From HGM04593 sp045631905 (GTDB lineage: Bacteria; Bacteroidota; Bacteroidia; Bacteroidales; Bacteroidaceae): 64,000 nucleotides of DNA. Below the pieces are notes generated by a model, which was given only the letters and a program-made list of their open reading frames with translations, was not told where the DNA came from and made no database searches. This document shows positions 1 to 9,966 of this stretch, piece by piece (positions within the stretch are counted from its first letter, which is position 1; every line of letters begins with the position of its first letter). The translations under genes were made by a program, and so were the position numbers. The stretch spans positions 1 through 64,000 of the forward strand of contig JAZQVO010000037.1 of NCBI GenBank assembly GCA_045631905.1. Reading direction: 5' to 3'.

Positions 1-1
1 A

Positions 2-2707
2 AAAATAACACTCGACATCGAGCGAGAGGACGGCAAACCCATACCATCGACTGCCGACCTTTCTATCGCCGTGGGCGATGCCATGGGATATGTCAAGACA
101 TCGTGGAACTACAACCTATACACATACCTCTTGCTCGGCTCCGAGATTAAAGGATATATACCCGAGGCGGGGCAATACTTCGACAAAAAGAACGACAAAA
201 GAAAAGAACAGCTCGACCTCGTGATGCTGACAAACGGCTGGACTGCATATGACTGGGAGAAACTGACACAGACAAGCATCAAAGAGATGCAACCCATCGA
301 ACGAGGAATTACGCTAAAAGGTATGTTTTTCAGGAAAAACAGAGTATCGTTCAAAGCCGGTGCAGGGCACAGCATGGACCTCTTACCACAGAAAGAGAAC
401 CTCATACGTTTCGATATTGCGTATAACGACGAAGCTATAACCACCAACACCTTCCGCACCGACAGCACAGGTGAGTTCTTCATTGAAACCAAAGATTTTT
501 ATGGGAAGAGGATAGCATCGTTACAGCCACAGGTGGCACTTAAACAGAATAACAACATAAAATATGCCTTTGCACTCGACCGATACTTCTCACCAGCATT
601 CCGCCTCTATGATTTTTGGGAACGCAACATAGGAGTACCTGCAACAGAGGAGAGTGTAAAAAGCGACAGCATGATACAGCTGACACCGTTCGATTTTCTT
701 CTCTCGGCTGTTGAGGTTGTGAGCGACGCGAAGAAGGAGGCAAAATCGCGACCACCGCACAGCGAGATGCGCTTCGACTACCTCGATGAGTGGGAGTATG
801 CACAAGATGTCACATACCTAAGAGACTTCAACACATACAAAGATAATGTGTACGCAGAGGCACTTAACGAAATAAAAAGCGAGATAAACCAATATAATGA
901 TTCGCAAGAAATTGATGCGGATAAAAGGTCTATCAGCGAATATGACAACAAGGCAGGTGTGCTATGCGTAAAAAACAACCTGCCGCATGATGCTATAAAA
1001 TATGTAGGCTACATGCGATACGGACCTGAGTCGGACACGACACTAAACCACTCACCCATGTTCCCTGTTAAAGAGGAGTACACTCACTCCATCACCCCGG
1101 CCGATGTTGTGAGCAGTGCCATAAAACGACACAACTATAATTGGGCCTACTGGGTGCAGTTGATGGTGGTGCTTGGTGAGTACGACAGTAACAAAACACC
1201 TCAACCCGACTATGAATACCTGCGAGGTGATGCCGATGCCGAAAAGATGACAAATTTCAAGGAGTTTGTCATAAGAAGCGATATAAAGACACGCCAACAA
1301 TTTGAAAACACACTAAACTACTGGGCCGGAAAGGGAAGAGCACTCGACAACAAAACCCCTGCACAGAAATTCTACATGGGATTCCTGTCGCAACACTATG
1401 TAGCCACACAACAAGGCGTAGACGGGTTCCCTTCGGGCTCTACATTCATGCACGAACTCACATATTCCATAGAGACGGGCTCTTCGGACCCCAAGCACCC
1501 CAACTATGTAGCCTGTTTCATACCATACACCGAGCAGGACAAACGTACAGGCATAATACCCGACCTTGCCAACTCATACGGGGTAATGCGTTACACCTCG
1601 ATACAAGGATATAACGAGAGCAAACAATTTTACTCACCCGATTACAGCAATCTAAAACCGACAAACAATAAAGATTACCGCCGCACACTGCTGTGGAACC
1701 CTCAAATACCATCGACAGGTGACGGCAAGGTGCAGATAGAATTCTTCAACAGCAGTAATTGCAACACCATAAACGTGGATATTGCAGGGCGCGACGGACA
1801 AACCATATACAGCAACGACAATATTATTATCACACGCATAAACAACGAGAGCAAACAGCAAACAACAAGAAACAGCGAGCAAGAGACCAAGGAGGAGAGC
1901 GACGAAGATTTCATGTACACCGCTATGGAGCCCGAGGTAGAGAAAGCTTGTGCAAAACAGCACGAAAAGGCACTCATCTACTACAACCAGAAGCGATACA
2001 AGAACGCCATAGTACTATGGGCCGAACTTGCGAAATATAAATACCACCCGGCCCTTAATTATATTGCACTATGTTACAAAAAGGGTACCGGTCTTAAACC
2101 GAACATGGAGCAAGCCATGCGTTTCTACGAAGATGCGGCACGCAACGGAAGCCCGGAGGGGCAGTATGAGCTATCGGTGATGTACCGCGAAGGAACAGCC
2201 GGCACACAAAGCGACTCGCTTGCACATGTGTGGTTACGTCGCGCAGTGTTGCAAAAAGAGCCTCGCGCCCTGGTAACCATGGCAAAAGAGCAGATAAGCA
2301 AGGGCGAGCACGATAAAGCCAAAGAGCTTATGCAAGAGGCCTCAAAGAGCGACAACGCAATAGCCCTATACGAATATGCAAGATATATAGAGGAGTACCC
2401 CACCGAAAGCGGAGTCACAGACAAAGAGAGCATCATGCGCCACATGAGGAAAGCGGCAGAGAAGGGCTACCGCGAGGCACAAATATATGCTATGGAGCAT
2501 GAATATTCAGCACAGAACTACACCGAAGCCTACCGATGGGCCAAAGAACTTTCCATGGCCAAATGTCACGAAGGCACAAAGCGCATGGCCGACTGCTACT
2601 ACAACGGCTATGGAGTAAAACGCGACAAGAGCCTTGCAAAAGACCTCTACCGCACTGCCGCCACAGGAGGAAACAAAGAAGCCGAAAAAATCCTCAAAGA
2701 ACTTTGA
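2..2707 (+). CDS. Large surface-type (MG2/plug-like) protein with C-terminal Sel1 repeats, 5' end outside window
   Basis: The frame is open to the left edge (codons run from base 2), so the start lies outside; the GTG at 71 is internal. The stretch around 150-280 (GYIPEAGQYF, then LDLVMLTNGW) resembles the end of the long Bacteroidota surface proteins that combine MG2/carboxypeptidase-regulatory and TonB-plug-like domains. From about 1940 the protein changes to Sel1/TPR-like helical repeats, seen as CYKKGTGLKPN, YREGTAG and YNGYGVKRDKS, running to the stop. An acidic, low-complexity linker (ETKEESDEDF) joins the two parts. Sel1 repeats usually mediate protein-protein contacts. Function is unknown; a role at the outer membrane is inferred from the N-terminal family only. 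The next gene, cstA, follows after 60 bp on the same strand. Confidence 0.75.
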   Translation, partial: KITLDIEREDGKPIPSTADLSIAVGDAMGYVKTSWNYNLYTYLLLGSEIKGYIPEAGQYFDKKNDKRKEQLDLVMLTNGWTAYDWEKLTQTSIKEMQPIERGITLKGMFFRKNRVSFKAGAGHSMDLLPQKENLIRFDIAYNDEAITTNTFRTDSTGEFFIETKDFYGKRIASLQPQVALKQNNNIKYAFALDRYFSPAFRLYDFWERNIGVPATEESVKSDSMIQLTPFDFLLSAVEVVSDAKKEAKSRPPHSEMRFDYLDEWEYAQDVTYLRDFNTYKDNVYAEALNEIKSEINQYNDSQEIDADKRSISEYDNKAGVLCVKNNLPHDAIKYVGYMRYGPESDTTLNHSPMFPVKEEYTHSITPADVVSSAIKRHNYNWAYWVQLMVVLGEYDSNKTPQPDYEYLRGDADAEKMTNFKEFVIRSDIKTRQQFENTLNYWAGKGRALDNKTPAQKFYMGFLSQHYVATQQGVDGFPSGSTFMHELTYSIETGSSDPKHPNYVACFIPYTEQDKRTGIIPDLANSYGVMRYTSIQGYNESKQFYSPDYSNLKPTNNKDYRRTLLWNPQIPSTGDGKVQIEFFNSSNCNTINVDIAGRDGQTIYSNDNIIITRINNESKQQTTRNSEQETKEESDEDFMYTAMEPEVEKACAKQHEKALIYYNQKRYKNAIVLWAELAKYKYHPALNYIALCYKKGTGLKPNMEQAMRFYEDAARNGSPEGQYELSVMYREGTAGTQSDSLAHVWLRRAVLQKEPRALVTMAKEQISKGEHDKAKELMQEASKSDNAIALYEYARYIEEYPTESGVTDKESIMRHMRKAAEKGYREAQIYAMEHEYSAQNYTEAYRWAKELSMAKCHEGTKRMADCYYNGYGVKRDKSLAKDLYRTAATGGNKEAEKILKEL

Positions 2708-2767
2708 GCAATAATTATAAATAACTAAATTCGCGGTTCATATAAAAAACTAACATAACATACAAAG

Positions 2768-4240
2768 ATGATAACATTTATCACATGCCTCACACTATTA
2801 ATAGTGGCATACTTCACCTATGGACGTTATCTCGAAAAAACCTGTGAGATAAACGCCGAGAACCCTGTACCATCGAAAACCTGTTACGATGGCGTGGACT
2901 ACATGCCACTGCCACGATGGAAAATATTCCTCATTCAGCTACTTAACATTGCCGGTCTCGGCCCCATCTTCGGTGCACTGCTCGGTGCCGCCTACGGCCC
3001 CATAGCCTTCTTGTGGATTACACTCGGCGGTATATTCATGGGAGCCATGCACGACTTTGTAGCAGGAGTAATATCGTTGAAGAACAACGGGCTCAGCCTA
3101 CCCGAGATTATAGGCAAATACATGGGTAACAAAGCAAAGACCTTCATGCGCATAGCAGCCATGTTACTCATGGTGCTTGTGGGTGCAGTGTTTATGTCGC
3201 AACCGGCAAGCCTCATAGCCACAAACATATCGATACCCGCGCTAGAAGTTCCCATGTCGGCAACAATGAGCTGGGAGGTGTTTGTTGCGCTAATAGTTAT
3301 ACTCATATACTATATACTTGCAACCATACTCCCCATCGACAAGATTATAGGCCGTTTCTACCCTATTTTCGGTATGGCACTTCTTATAATGGCTGTGGGT
3401 ATATTATATGTTCTACTATTCCACAGCGACAAGTACTCAATACCCGAACTTACATCGCTCACCAACCAAATAGCCGATGCAAAAAAATTCCCCGTAATCC
3501 CCATGCTCTTCACCACAATAGCATGTGGCGCAATATCGGGCTTCCACGCAACACAGTCGCCCATGATGGCCCGTTGCATGACTAACGAAAAGCAGAGCCG
3601 TTCAATCTTCTACGGAGCCATGATAGCCGAGAGCATAATCGCCCTCATATGGGCAGCAATAGCCATGGCATTCTGGGGCGGTGTCGAAGGGCTCAACAAC
3701 GCCATAGCCCAATATGGAGGAAACGCAGCCCAGCTGGTAAATATAATCTCGGTAGAGACACTTGGAAACGTCATCGCCGCCTTTGTAGTTATCGGTGTCA
3801 TTGCATGCGCCATAACATCGGGCGATACAGCCTTCCGTTCGGCACGCCTTATAGTAGCCGACATGTTAGGCATTAAACAAGAGAGCCTTGCAAAACGCAT
3901 ATATGTATCTGTCCCCCTGTTTGTTTTGGGATTACTCATAATATTTGCCCTGCCCTTTCAAACAATCTGGAGCTACTTTGCATGGATGAACCAAACACTT
4001 GCCTGCATAACTTTGTGGTGCATAACAATATACCTTGCAAAGCACAAGAAACCCATATTGATAGGGCTTTTGCCGGCACTCTTCATGACCTATGTTTGTT
4101 CGGCCTACATATTTGTAGCTCCTGTAATGTTCGGCATGGAGAACAGAACCTTGGCATATATATTAGGAGGCATACTCACCGTAATAATTGCCGTTTCGGG
4201 AGCATACAAAATTCTTTCCGACAGAAAGAAACAGAAATAA
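2768..4240 (+). CDS. cstA: CstA-family carbon starvation / pyruvate transporter
   Basis: A 490-residue polytopic inner-membrane protein. Family hallmarks are HDFVAGVISLKNNG near residue 95 and GAISGFHATQSPMMARC near residue 260, with many hydrophobic segments (first at residues 1-19). CstA proteins import pyruvate and have been linked to peptide use under carbon limitation. At 490 residues this is the short form common in Bacteroidota, rather than the roughly 700-residue enterobacterial form. ATG start with no better upstream start. It sits 60 bp after the Sel1 gene and 84 bp before the oxidoreductase gene, all on +, but no shared pathway is evident. Substrate specificity cannot be read from the sequence. 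Confidence 0.9.
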   Translation: MITFITCLTLLIVAYFTYGRYLEKTCEINAENPVPSKTCYDGVDYMPLPRWKIFLIQLLNIAGLGPIFGALLGAAYGPIAFLWITLGGIFMGAMHDFVAGVISLKNNGLSLPEIIGKYMGNKAKTFMRIAAMLLMVLVGAVFMSQPASLIATNISIPALEVPMSATMSWEVFVALIVILIYYILATILPIDKIIGRFYPIFGMALLIMAVGILYVLLFHSDKYSIPELTSLTNQIADAKKFPVIPMLFTTIACGAISGFHATQSPMMARCMTNEKQSRSIFYGAMIAESIIALIWAAIAMAFWGGVEGLNNAIAQYGGNAAQLVNIISVETLGNVIAAFVVIGVIACAITSGDTAFRSARLIVADMLGIKQESLAKRIYVSVPLFVLGLLIIFALPFQTIWSYFAWMNQTLACITLWCITIYLAKHKKPILIGLLPALFMTYVCSAYIFVAPVMFGMENRTLAYILGGILTVIIAVSGAYKILSDRKKQK

Positions 4241-4324
4241 TTTATATAATTTATTAATACTTTTCTCTTTGAAAGGAGATACAAATTTATTTCTTTTGCA
4301 AAGATAAAAGCAACAAGAGGCATC

Positions 4325-5539
4325 ATGGAAAAGAGACATAAAACCATAGCACACCTACGTTGTGAACCCATGGAGAGGGTGCGCGTTGGGTTTGTGGGCC
4401 TTGGTGTGAGAGCCAAGCGAGCCGTTGAACGCATGATGCACATCGAAGGGTGCGAAATTACCGCAATCTGCGACCTTGTACCCCAAAACATCGAAGAGGC
4501 CGAAACCATAATCATAGGACATGGAGGCAAAGCCCCGGCAACCTTCTCAACAGCAAACGGGTGGAAAGCACTTTGCCAAATGCCCGAGGTAGACCTTGTA
4601 TACATCTGCACCGACTGGGCAAGCCATGCAGACATAGGTATCTATGCCATGGAGTGTGGGAAACATGTAGCCACCGAGGTTCCAGCCGCCACAACCATCG
4701 CCGATTGTTGGCGCATAGTAGAGACAGCCGAAAAAACAGAACGCCACTTTATAATGCTCGAAAATTGTTGCTATGATGAATTTGAGCTTTGCGTGCTGAA
4801 CATGGCGCAAAAAGGGCTCATGGGCGAAATAATACACAGCGAAGGCTCCTACCTGCACGACCTGCGCCAACGCATCGCCACCAACGACGAAGGTGGTCGT
4901 AAATGGAGTAATTGGCAAGTAGACTTCATGAACACACATTGCGGGAACCCCTACCCCACACATGGGCTCGGCCCCATAGCTCTTGCTATGAACATTAACC
5001 GTGGCGACAGAATGAAAAGCATTGTTTCGTGCTCCTCGAAAAAGGTAGGCGACGGCGCACTGCAAGGCAACATGAACAGCTCAATAATAACCACAGAGAA
5101 AGGGCACACCATACTTGTGCAACACTGCATAACGCTACCACGCCCATACAGCCGTGCTTTTCTTGTTAGTGGAACAGAGGGCTATGCACAAAAATACCCT
5201 CTACCCATGCTCGCCTTTGCACCCGACAGCGACAACCCCATCATGGGAGAGGCCTGCACAAAGCTCATGGAAAAGCATCGCCACCCATTTGTAGATAAGT
5301 ATAAGGAGCGCGGTGTTGAGCTTTGTGGTCGTCGTTGGATAGATTATGCCATGGATTGTCGCCTTATACATTGCTTGCGCAACGGCCTCCCGCTCGACAT
5401 GAACGTATACGACGCTGCTCTATGGAGCTCGCTTGTGGAACTTACCGATATATCTGTAAAAAACGGAGGAGCACCCGTTGAAATTCCCGACTTCACACGT
5501 GGGGCCTGGCAAGAGGAAAGCCACAAAATTTTCGCATAA
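4325..5539 (+). CDS. Gfo/Idh/MocA-family protein, GH109-like
   Basis: 404 residues. The N-terminal Rossmann fold shows the dinucleotide motif GFVGLGVRAKRA at residues 22-33, followed by VDLVYICTDWASH and the EVPAATT segment typical of the family. The downstream NPYPTHGLGPIALAMNINRG motif is the signature I associate with GH109 glycosidases (NAD-dependent alpha-N-acetylgalactosaminidases). Unlike many GH109 proteins it has no Tat or lipoprotein signal; the N-terminus is charged, so it is probably cytoplasmic. An internal Met at residue 16 would start just before the Rossmann fold and is an alternative start. The substrate is uncertain; it could be an NAD-dependent sugar oxidoreductase or an intracellular glycosidase. 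Confidence 0.8.
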   Translation: MEKRHKTIAHLRCEPMERVRVGFVGLGVRAKRAVERMMHIEGCEITAICDLVPQNIEEAETIIIGHGGKAPATFSTANGWKALCQMPEVDLVYICTDWASHADIGIYAMECGKHVATEVPAATTIADCWRIVETAEKTERHFIMLENCCYDEFELCVLNMAQKGLMGEIIHSEGSYLHDLRQRIATNDEGGRKWSNWQVDFMNTHCGNPYPTHGLGPIALAMNINRGDRMKSIVSCSSKKVGDGALQGNMNSSIITTEKGHTILVQHCITLPRPYSRAFLVSGTEGYAQKYPLPMLAFAPDSDNPIMGEACTKLMEKHRHPFVDKYKERGVELCGRRWIDYAMDCRLIHCLRNGLPLDMNVYDAALWSSLVELTDISVKNGGAPVEIPDFTRGAWQEESHKIFA

Positions 5540-5708
5540 AACATATCGAAAATAATACAGCAGGCCGTATATTATGTGTGTTATGACTAACCGCAAAGGT
5601 TTGTAAAAACACGCAAGATGCAAGGCATTTTTTTACACCTATTAGGTGTTTGGGCCGAGTAGGACTGCCCATTTTGTTGATTTGAGCGAGAGTATACAAA
5701 CAAAAAAA

Positions 5709-5734
5709 CGATGCAAGAGTTTTATCTTGCATCG
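5709..5734. terminator. Bidirectional terminator between convergent genes
   Basis: Perfect 10-bp arms (CGATGCAAGA / TCTTGCATCG) around a 6-nt loop. There is an A-run before the stem and a CTTTTT run after it, so it can end transcription from both the GH109-like gene and the minus-strand MBG gene. Confidence 0.8.
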
Positions 5735-5760
5735 CTTTTTGAGATAAATATTAAGTGTTC

Positions 5761-8700
5761 TTACCTTATAAAAACCTTTTTGCCGTTAATAATATAAATA
5801 CCACGAGTAAGATTCTCTATATCTGTAATCCGCATACCATTTAGATTGTACACCGCGTTTTCTTCAAGATCTAATTCTATGGCATTTATGCTAGTTGTAT
5901 CAACTATTGTTATATGACCATTGACTAATATATATTCATAATTATTGTCATATCCACCACCTAAAATTATTTCATAAGTCCCTGGCAATGTTTCATCTGT
6001 GGCATCACAAATTATTTGTGGTAATTCATCAAGAACGCTTTCATCTTCATTATTTACAAAACCATCATACGACATTGTAAATTGAGGGACAGCCTCCATA
6101 TAATTTATGCTCTTATCTTCAGCAGTTATAACAAGCGGAGCTTTTTCTATATTAACAATAGCATAATTACGACCATCATCGTAAGAATAAATAATATCAT
6201 AATTATTATCTTCACCACCCGTTACGGCCATTTTATAAGTTCCTGCTGGTGTTTTTTGATTTACATCACATACAATATTAGGAACAACATCAAGAATGCT
6301 TATATCGTCGTTGCCTTTGAAGCCCTCATATTTTATTTGAAGTTCATGTTCTGCACCATATACACTTTCTACATCTTCAACAGACACAGTCAACGGTGCT
6401 TTTTGAATAATTAAAAAACCTTCCTTATATTCAAAGTCATAGTTAATTGCATTAGCGCCTTCGACTGTTATAATGTATTCACCAACATTGCTCATTGTTT
6501 TGGCTTTGGTAAATGCAACTGCTTTACTTAATAAAACATTCTCATTATCGTTGTTCTTAAAACCATTATAGGTAATTGGAATAATAGGATTTTTTTCACC
6601 ATATGTTTTCGACATATTACTTGGCTCGACTGTTATTAGAGCCTTTTCAATTGTCAATTTAGCATTCTTAATATCAAAAACATAATTCTTATCTACGACA
6701 CGGTTTATTGTTATATCATATTCTCCCACGTTGCTTAATTCTGTTGCTGAACTAATAGCTACGGGAATAACATCCAAGTCTTCTTTTGTCTCGTCGTTTA
6801 CAAATCCGGAAAATGCGATATTAAATTGGGGGTTTTTATCACCATACAAACGTGTTGCATTAAATGTTTTTGCTGTCAAAGTCGCTTTATTAATTACGAC
6901 ATTCGTCTGTGTCTCAGCCTTTTCATAATTTGTTGAACCTTTTTGTAACGCAGTTATTGTGACCTCACCAGCGCCTCTTATCGTTGCGGTTCTTCCATTG
7001 ATAGTTAAAACTGAGGCATTTGAAGATGTCAAAATCACTGGCTGATTGTTATTTGTTGCAATTTCAAATTCAAAAGGTTCATCGCCGTATGTTTTTTCTT
7101 CAATAGGTGAAATTTTAATTATTTGTTTTGCTTTATTTACAACAAGTTCCCTTTCTACAGGAGTTGCCGTGTAATAATTATTATCGCCAGCACAAGATGC
7201 TGTAATGATGCAACTACCACTGCCAACTATTGTAAGGATATTACCGGATATTGTTGCAACAGCCTCGTCTGAACTCTCAAAAAAGACCTCTTTTGATGAA
7301 CTTACTATTGCATTTAATTCTATTGATTCGTCTCCAAAAGTAACTACAGGCAGTTCATTAAATGTTATTACTTGTGCTATTTTTGATACAGTTAATGTTT
7401 GTGTAACAGATGTTGCGGCATTATAATAATCATCGCCACTTTGAGTCGCGGTAATATTTGCTACACCCGCATTCTTTATACTTACAATATTACCATTAAT
7501 TGTGGCTACTCTTTCATTATCACTTGTATAACTTATAGAAAGCCCCTTGTCGGTGGTTTTTGGTAACGCAAAGTCTTCGTCACCATAATTCTTTGTAGCG
7601 AGTTCATACCATTCTATTTTTTGTTCTGCCTTATTCACAATTAAGGTTCGCTCTATACTTTGGGCCGACGAATAATTCTTGTTACCATTTTGAGTTGCTT
7701 TAATCGTGGTTACTCCTGGTTTTACAATTGTTATTATATTGCCATCAACAGTTGCGACATCTGTATTACTTGATATATATGTAATTTTAAGGTTTTTATT
7801 TGTAAATTGATTGAGTTCTATTTGAGCATCTCCATACACAACATTGCCAAACGGATTAAATGTTATCGATTGTGCTTGACGATTAACAGTGAAGCTACGA
7901 GATACAGGTGCCGCAGCATAATGATGCTCATTACCTTGCTGATTGGCTATAATATCCGTAGTACCGGCTCCCACAATTGTAACCGTATTGCCTTCAATTG
8001 TAGCAACATTGGTATTTGTACTCTGATAGCTTATGCTTAGACCTTTATCTGTTGTTGCAGGCAATGTAAAAGGTAGGTCTTCGTATGTTCTATCTTGCAA
8101 CTCATCAAAAACTATTGTCTGAGTTTTCTTTTTCACAATGAGTTTACGGGAGACATAAGAAGCCTCTAGATAGTCATCATTTCCAGATTGTGTCGCAATG
8201 ATATTCGTTTCTCCAGGTTCTTTAATAGTCACAATGTTACCATCTATAGTTGCAACATTGCTGTTTGTACTCTGATAGTTTATTGTTAGTCCTTTGTCTG
8301 TTGTTGCCGGAAGCGTAAATGGTAAATCGCCGTATGTTTTTGTTTCAATTTCCGGGAAAGTAATAACTTGAGGGCACTTGCTGACAACGATTGTAGACGT
8401 GCTTGAATTTATACTACTTACTGGGTTGCTTACTACACAATAGTACTTTCCTGCGTCTTTTGTCTTTATATTTTGAATCGCATATGTATTGTTTGTTGCA
8501 CCTTCTATGGCATTATCATTATGCATCCATTGATAAGTGTATCCATCATCTAGCACATTAAGAGTGAATGTTACACTTTCATCAACAGTTTTTGTTTCAT
8601 TCGCAGGTGCCGTAGCAATAACTTCAGGAACAGGGTCGTAATAATTTATTGTCAGTATATTGCTATATGTGCCATCTGCTTTTAACACACGATAGAGCAC

Positions 8701-9072
8701 TTCACCTCGTTCAGGGTCTGTTTCTGTGTAACAATACTCCTCACATTCAATATTTGTCCAACTTGCTCCGCCGTCTCTACTATACTCCCAACGAGATATA
8801 ACACCTGTTATGTCTGGCATATATAATGTTACAGGCTGGTGTGTGGGATTATTGGGTTGGTTAAATTCTACATAGTTTGCAAATTTTCTCCATATCGCAG
8901 CCGATTTATAAGCAGATGCAGAGCCATAAGGAATATGCAAAGTAATACTAGAATAGGCACCGTACCAATATTCGAAAGCATCTTCACTAATTGCAAGCGG
9001 ATTCGATGATAAAATAAATAAATCTTTTAACGCTGTAAAACCAGAAAACATATTTTCAGTTATACTTAACAC
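5761..9072 (-). CDS. C-terminal part of frameshifted surface protein: Ig-like, six bacterial-Ig-like and four MBG repeats
   Basis: The 1103-residue downstream part of a gene whose 5' part is 9087-9962. The apparent GTG start at 9072 is in mid-repeat: LRR residues (YAFNGCTNLS) continue in this frame upstream of it. Order: end of a BspA-type LRR; a short linker region; one Ig-like domain (GKYYCVVSNPVSS, about residues 160-235); six roughly 80-residue repeats, each with a (V/I)TF...YGD...TTDKGLSI(S/N)Y...VATI(D/N)GN pattern; four MBG-type repeats of about 80 residues (YGDKNPQF, NVGEY, NYDF). The C-terminal tail (YNLNGMRI...GIYIINGKKVFIR) is common on exported Bacteroidales proteins. Predicted cell-surface adhesin-like protein. 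It has no start or signal peptide of its own, so as it stands it is probably not expressed as a functional secreted protein. Confidence 0.8.
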   Translation of the reverse strand: MLSITENMFSGFTALKDLFILSSNPLAISEDAFEYWYGAYSSITLHIPYGSASAYKSAAIWRKFANYVEFNQPNNPTHQPVTLYMPDITGVISRWEYSRDGGASWTNIECEEYCYTETDPERGEVLYRVLKADGTYSNILTINYYDPVPEVIATAPANETKTVDESVTFTLNVLDDGYTYQWMHNDNAIEGATNNTYAIQNIKTKDAGKYYCVVSNPVSSINSSTSTIVVSKCPQVITFPEIETKTYGDLPFTLPATTDKGLTINYQSTNSNVATIDGNIVTIKEPGETNIIATQSGNDDYLEASYVSRKLIVKKKTQTIVFDELQDRTYEDLPFTLPATTDKGLSISYQSTNTNVATIEGNTVTIVGAGTTDIIANQQGNEHHYAAAPVSRSFTVNRQAQSITFNPFGNVVYGDAQIELNQFTNKNLKITYISSNTDVATVDGNIITIVKPGVTTIKATQNGNKNYSSAQSIERTLIVNKAEQKIEWYELATKNYGDEDFALPKTTDKGLSISYTSDNERVATINGNIVSIKNAGVANITATQSGDDYYNAATSVTQTLTVSKIAQVITFNELPVVTFGDESIELNAIVSSSKEVFFESSDEAVATISGNILTIVGSGSCIITASCAGDNNYYTATPVERELVVNKAKQIIKISPIEEKTYGDEPFEFEIATNNNQPVILTSSNASVLTINGRTATIRGAGEVTITALQKGSTNYEKAETQTNVVINKATLTAKTFNATRLYGDKNPQFNIAFSGFVNDETKEDLDVIPVAISSATELSNVGEYDITINRVVDKNYVFDIKNAKLTIEKALITVEPSNMSKTYGEKNPIIPITYNGFKNNDNENVLLSKAVAFTKAKTMSNVGEYIITVEGANAINYDFEYKEGFLIIQKAPLTVSVEDVESVYGAEHELQIKYEGFKGNDDISILDVVPNIVCDVNQKTPAGTYKMAVTGGEDNNYDIIYSYDDGRNYAIVNIEKAPLVITAEDKSINYMEAVPQFTMSYDGFVNNEDESVLDELPQIICDATDETLPGTYEIILGGGYDNNYEYILVNGHITIVDTTSINAIELDLEENAVYNLNGMRITDIENLTRGIYIINGKKVFIR

Positions 9073-9086
9073 GCTGTTAGGTATAA

Positions 9087-9962
9087 CTATTCTACTAAGG
9101 TTTGTACATCCATTAAATGCATATATACCAAACTTGTAACACTATTGGGTATTTCAATGCTTGTAAGTTCTGTACAACCGTCAAACGCATTACGACCTAT
9201 ACTCGTTATGCTATTAGGAATTACAGTATTTTTACAACCCACAACAAGAGTGTTTGTTGCTGTTTCAATTATTGCATTGCAATTATCTCTGCTGTCATAA
9301 ACTGTATTGCCATTTTCAACCGATATATTTGTAAGGTTGGGACACCCTGAAAATGCACCACTTCCAATACTTCTAATGTACTTTGGTATCGTAATACTTG
9401 TAAGACTACAGAATGCATCACTTCCAATACTTTTAACATTGCTGGGGATTGTCGTGTTTTTACAACCAGCAACAAGGGTATTTGTCGCTGTTTTAATTAT
9501 TGCATTGCAATTTTCACGACTATCATAAACTTTATTGTAATTAGATACAGTTATGTTTGCAAGCATAGTACAACCCTTGAACACATTACCACCAATGCTT
9601 GTGACGCTGCTTGGGATTTCAATGCTTGTGAGGCCAGTGCAACCCCGGAACGCACCTTCTCCTATCGTTGTGACACTACTCGGGATTGTAACGCTTGTAA
9701 GTCCAGTGCAACCGGAAAGAGCATTAGAACTAATTCCTATTACCGTATAGGTTGTAGACATATAAGTAACACTTGATGGAATGTTTAATTTTCCAGTACG
9801 TTCCTTATCCACTGATGTAACATTAACTTTTAAATAATTATATCCATCACCATCATCACGATTGTAGTATCTTATACCATCTACTGTAAATGAAATTGAT
9901 GCATAAATATTTCCTACTGTTAGCAGTAAGATTATAGTAAATATACTTCCTAAATATTTCAT
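9087..9962 (-). CDS. N-terminal part of the same broken gene: signal peptide and BspA-like leucine-rich repeats
   Basis: Best start is the ATG at 9962, giving a signal peptide (MKYLGSIFTIILLLTVGNIYA); the in-frame start at 10001 would place 13 extra residues before it and overlap the upstream gene. Then come LRR_5/BspA repeats such as LTSVTIPSSVTTIGEGAF and LTSIEIPNSVTS, interspersed with two near-identical segments containing VYDSR(E/D)NCNAII. After SVTS the frame goes out of register (LVYMHLMDVQTLVE, stop). The next frame continues the repeat as GIYAFNGCTNLSRIVIPNSV. Adding one base near 9131 would read SVTSIGIYAFNGC, an exact match to the other repeats. So this and 5761-9072 are one gene of about 1,400 codons with a one-base deletion. 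Confidence 0.85.
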   Translation of the reverse strand: MKYLGSIFTIILLLTVGNIYASISFTVDGIRYYNRDDGDGYNYLKVNVTSVDKERTGKLNIPSSVTYMSTTYTVIGISSNALSGCTGLTSVTIPSSVTTIGEGAFRGCTGLTSIEIPSSVTSIGGNVFKGCTMLANITVSNYNKVYDSRENCNAIIKTATNTLVAGCKNTTIPSNVKSIGSDAFCSLTSITIPKYIRSIGSGAFSGCPNLTNISVENGNTVYDSRDNCNAIIETATNTLVVGCKNTVIPNSITSIGRNAFDGCTELTSIEIPNSVTSLVYMHLMDVQTLVE

Positions 9963-9966
9963 CTTA

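Noticed and set aside
5540..5708. Small gene between the GH109-like gene and the terminator
   Set aside because: Only short minus-strand frames without start signals; a small hairpin (ACACCTATTAGGTGT) is present but unsupported as a feature.
5761..5900. Type IX secretion C-terminal domain on the MBG protein
   Set aside because: The tail (YNLNGMRI...GKKVFIR) is the generic Bacteroidales C-terminal motif and too short to claim a T9SS sorting domain.
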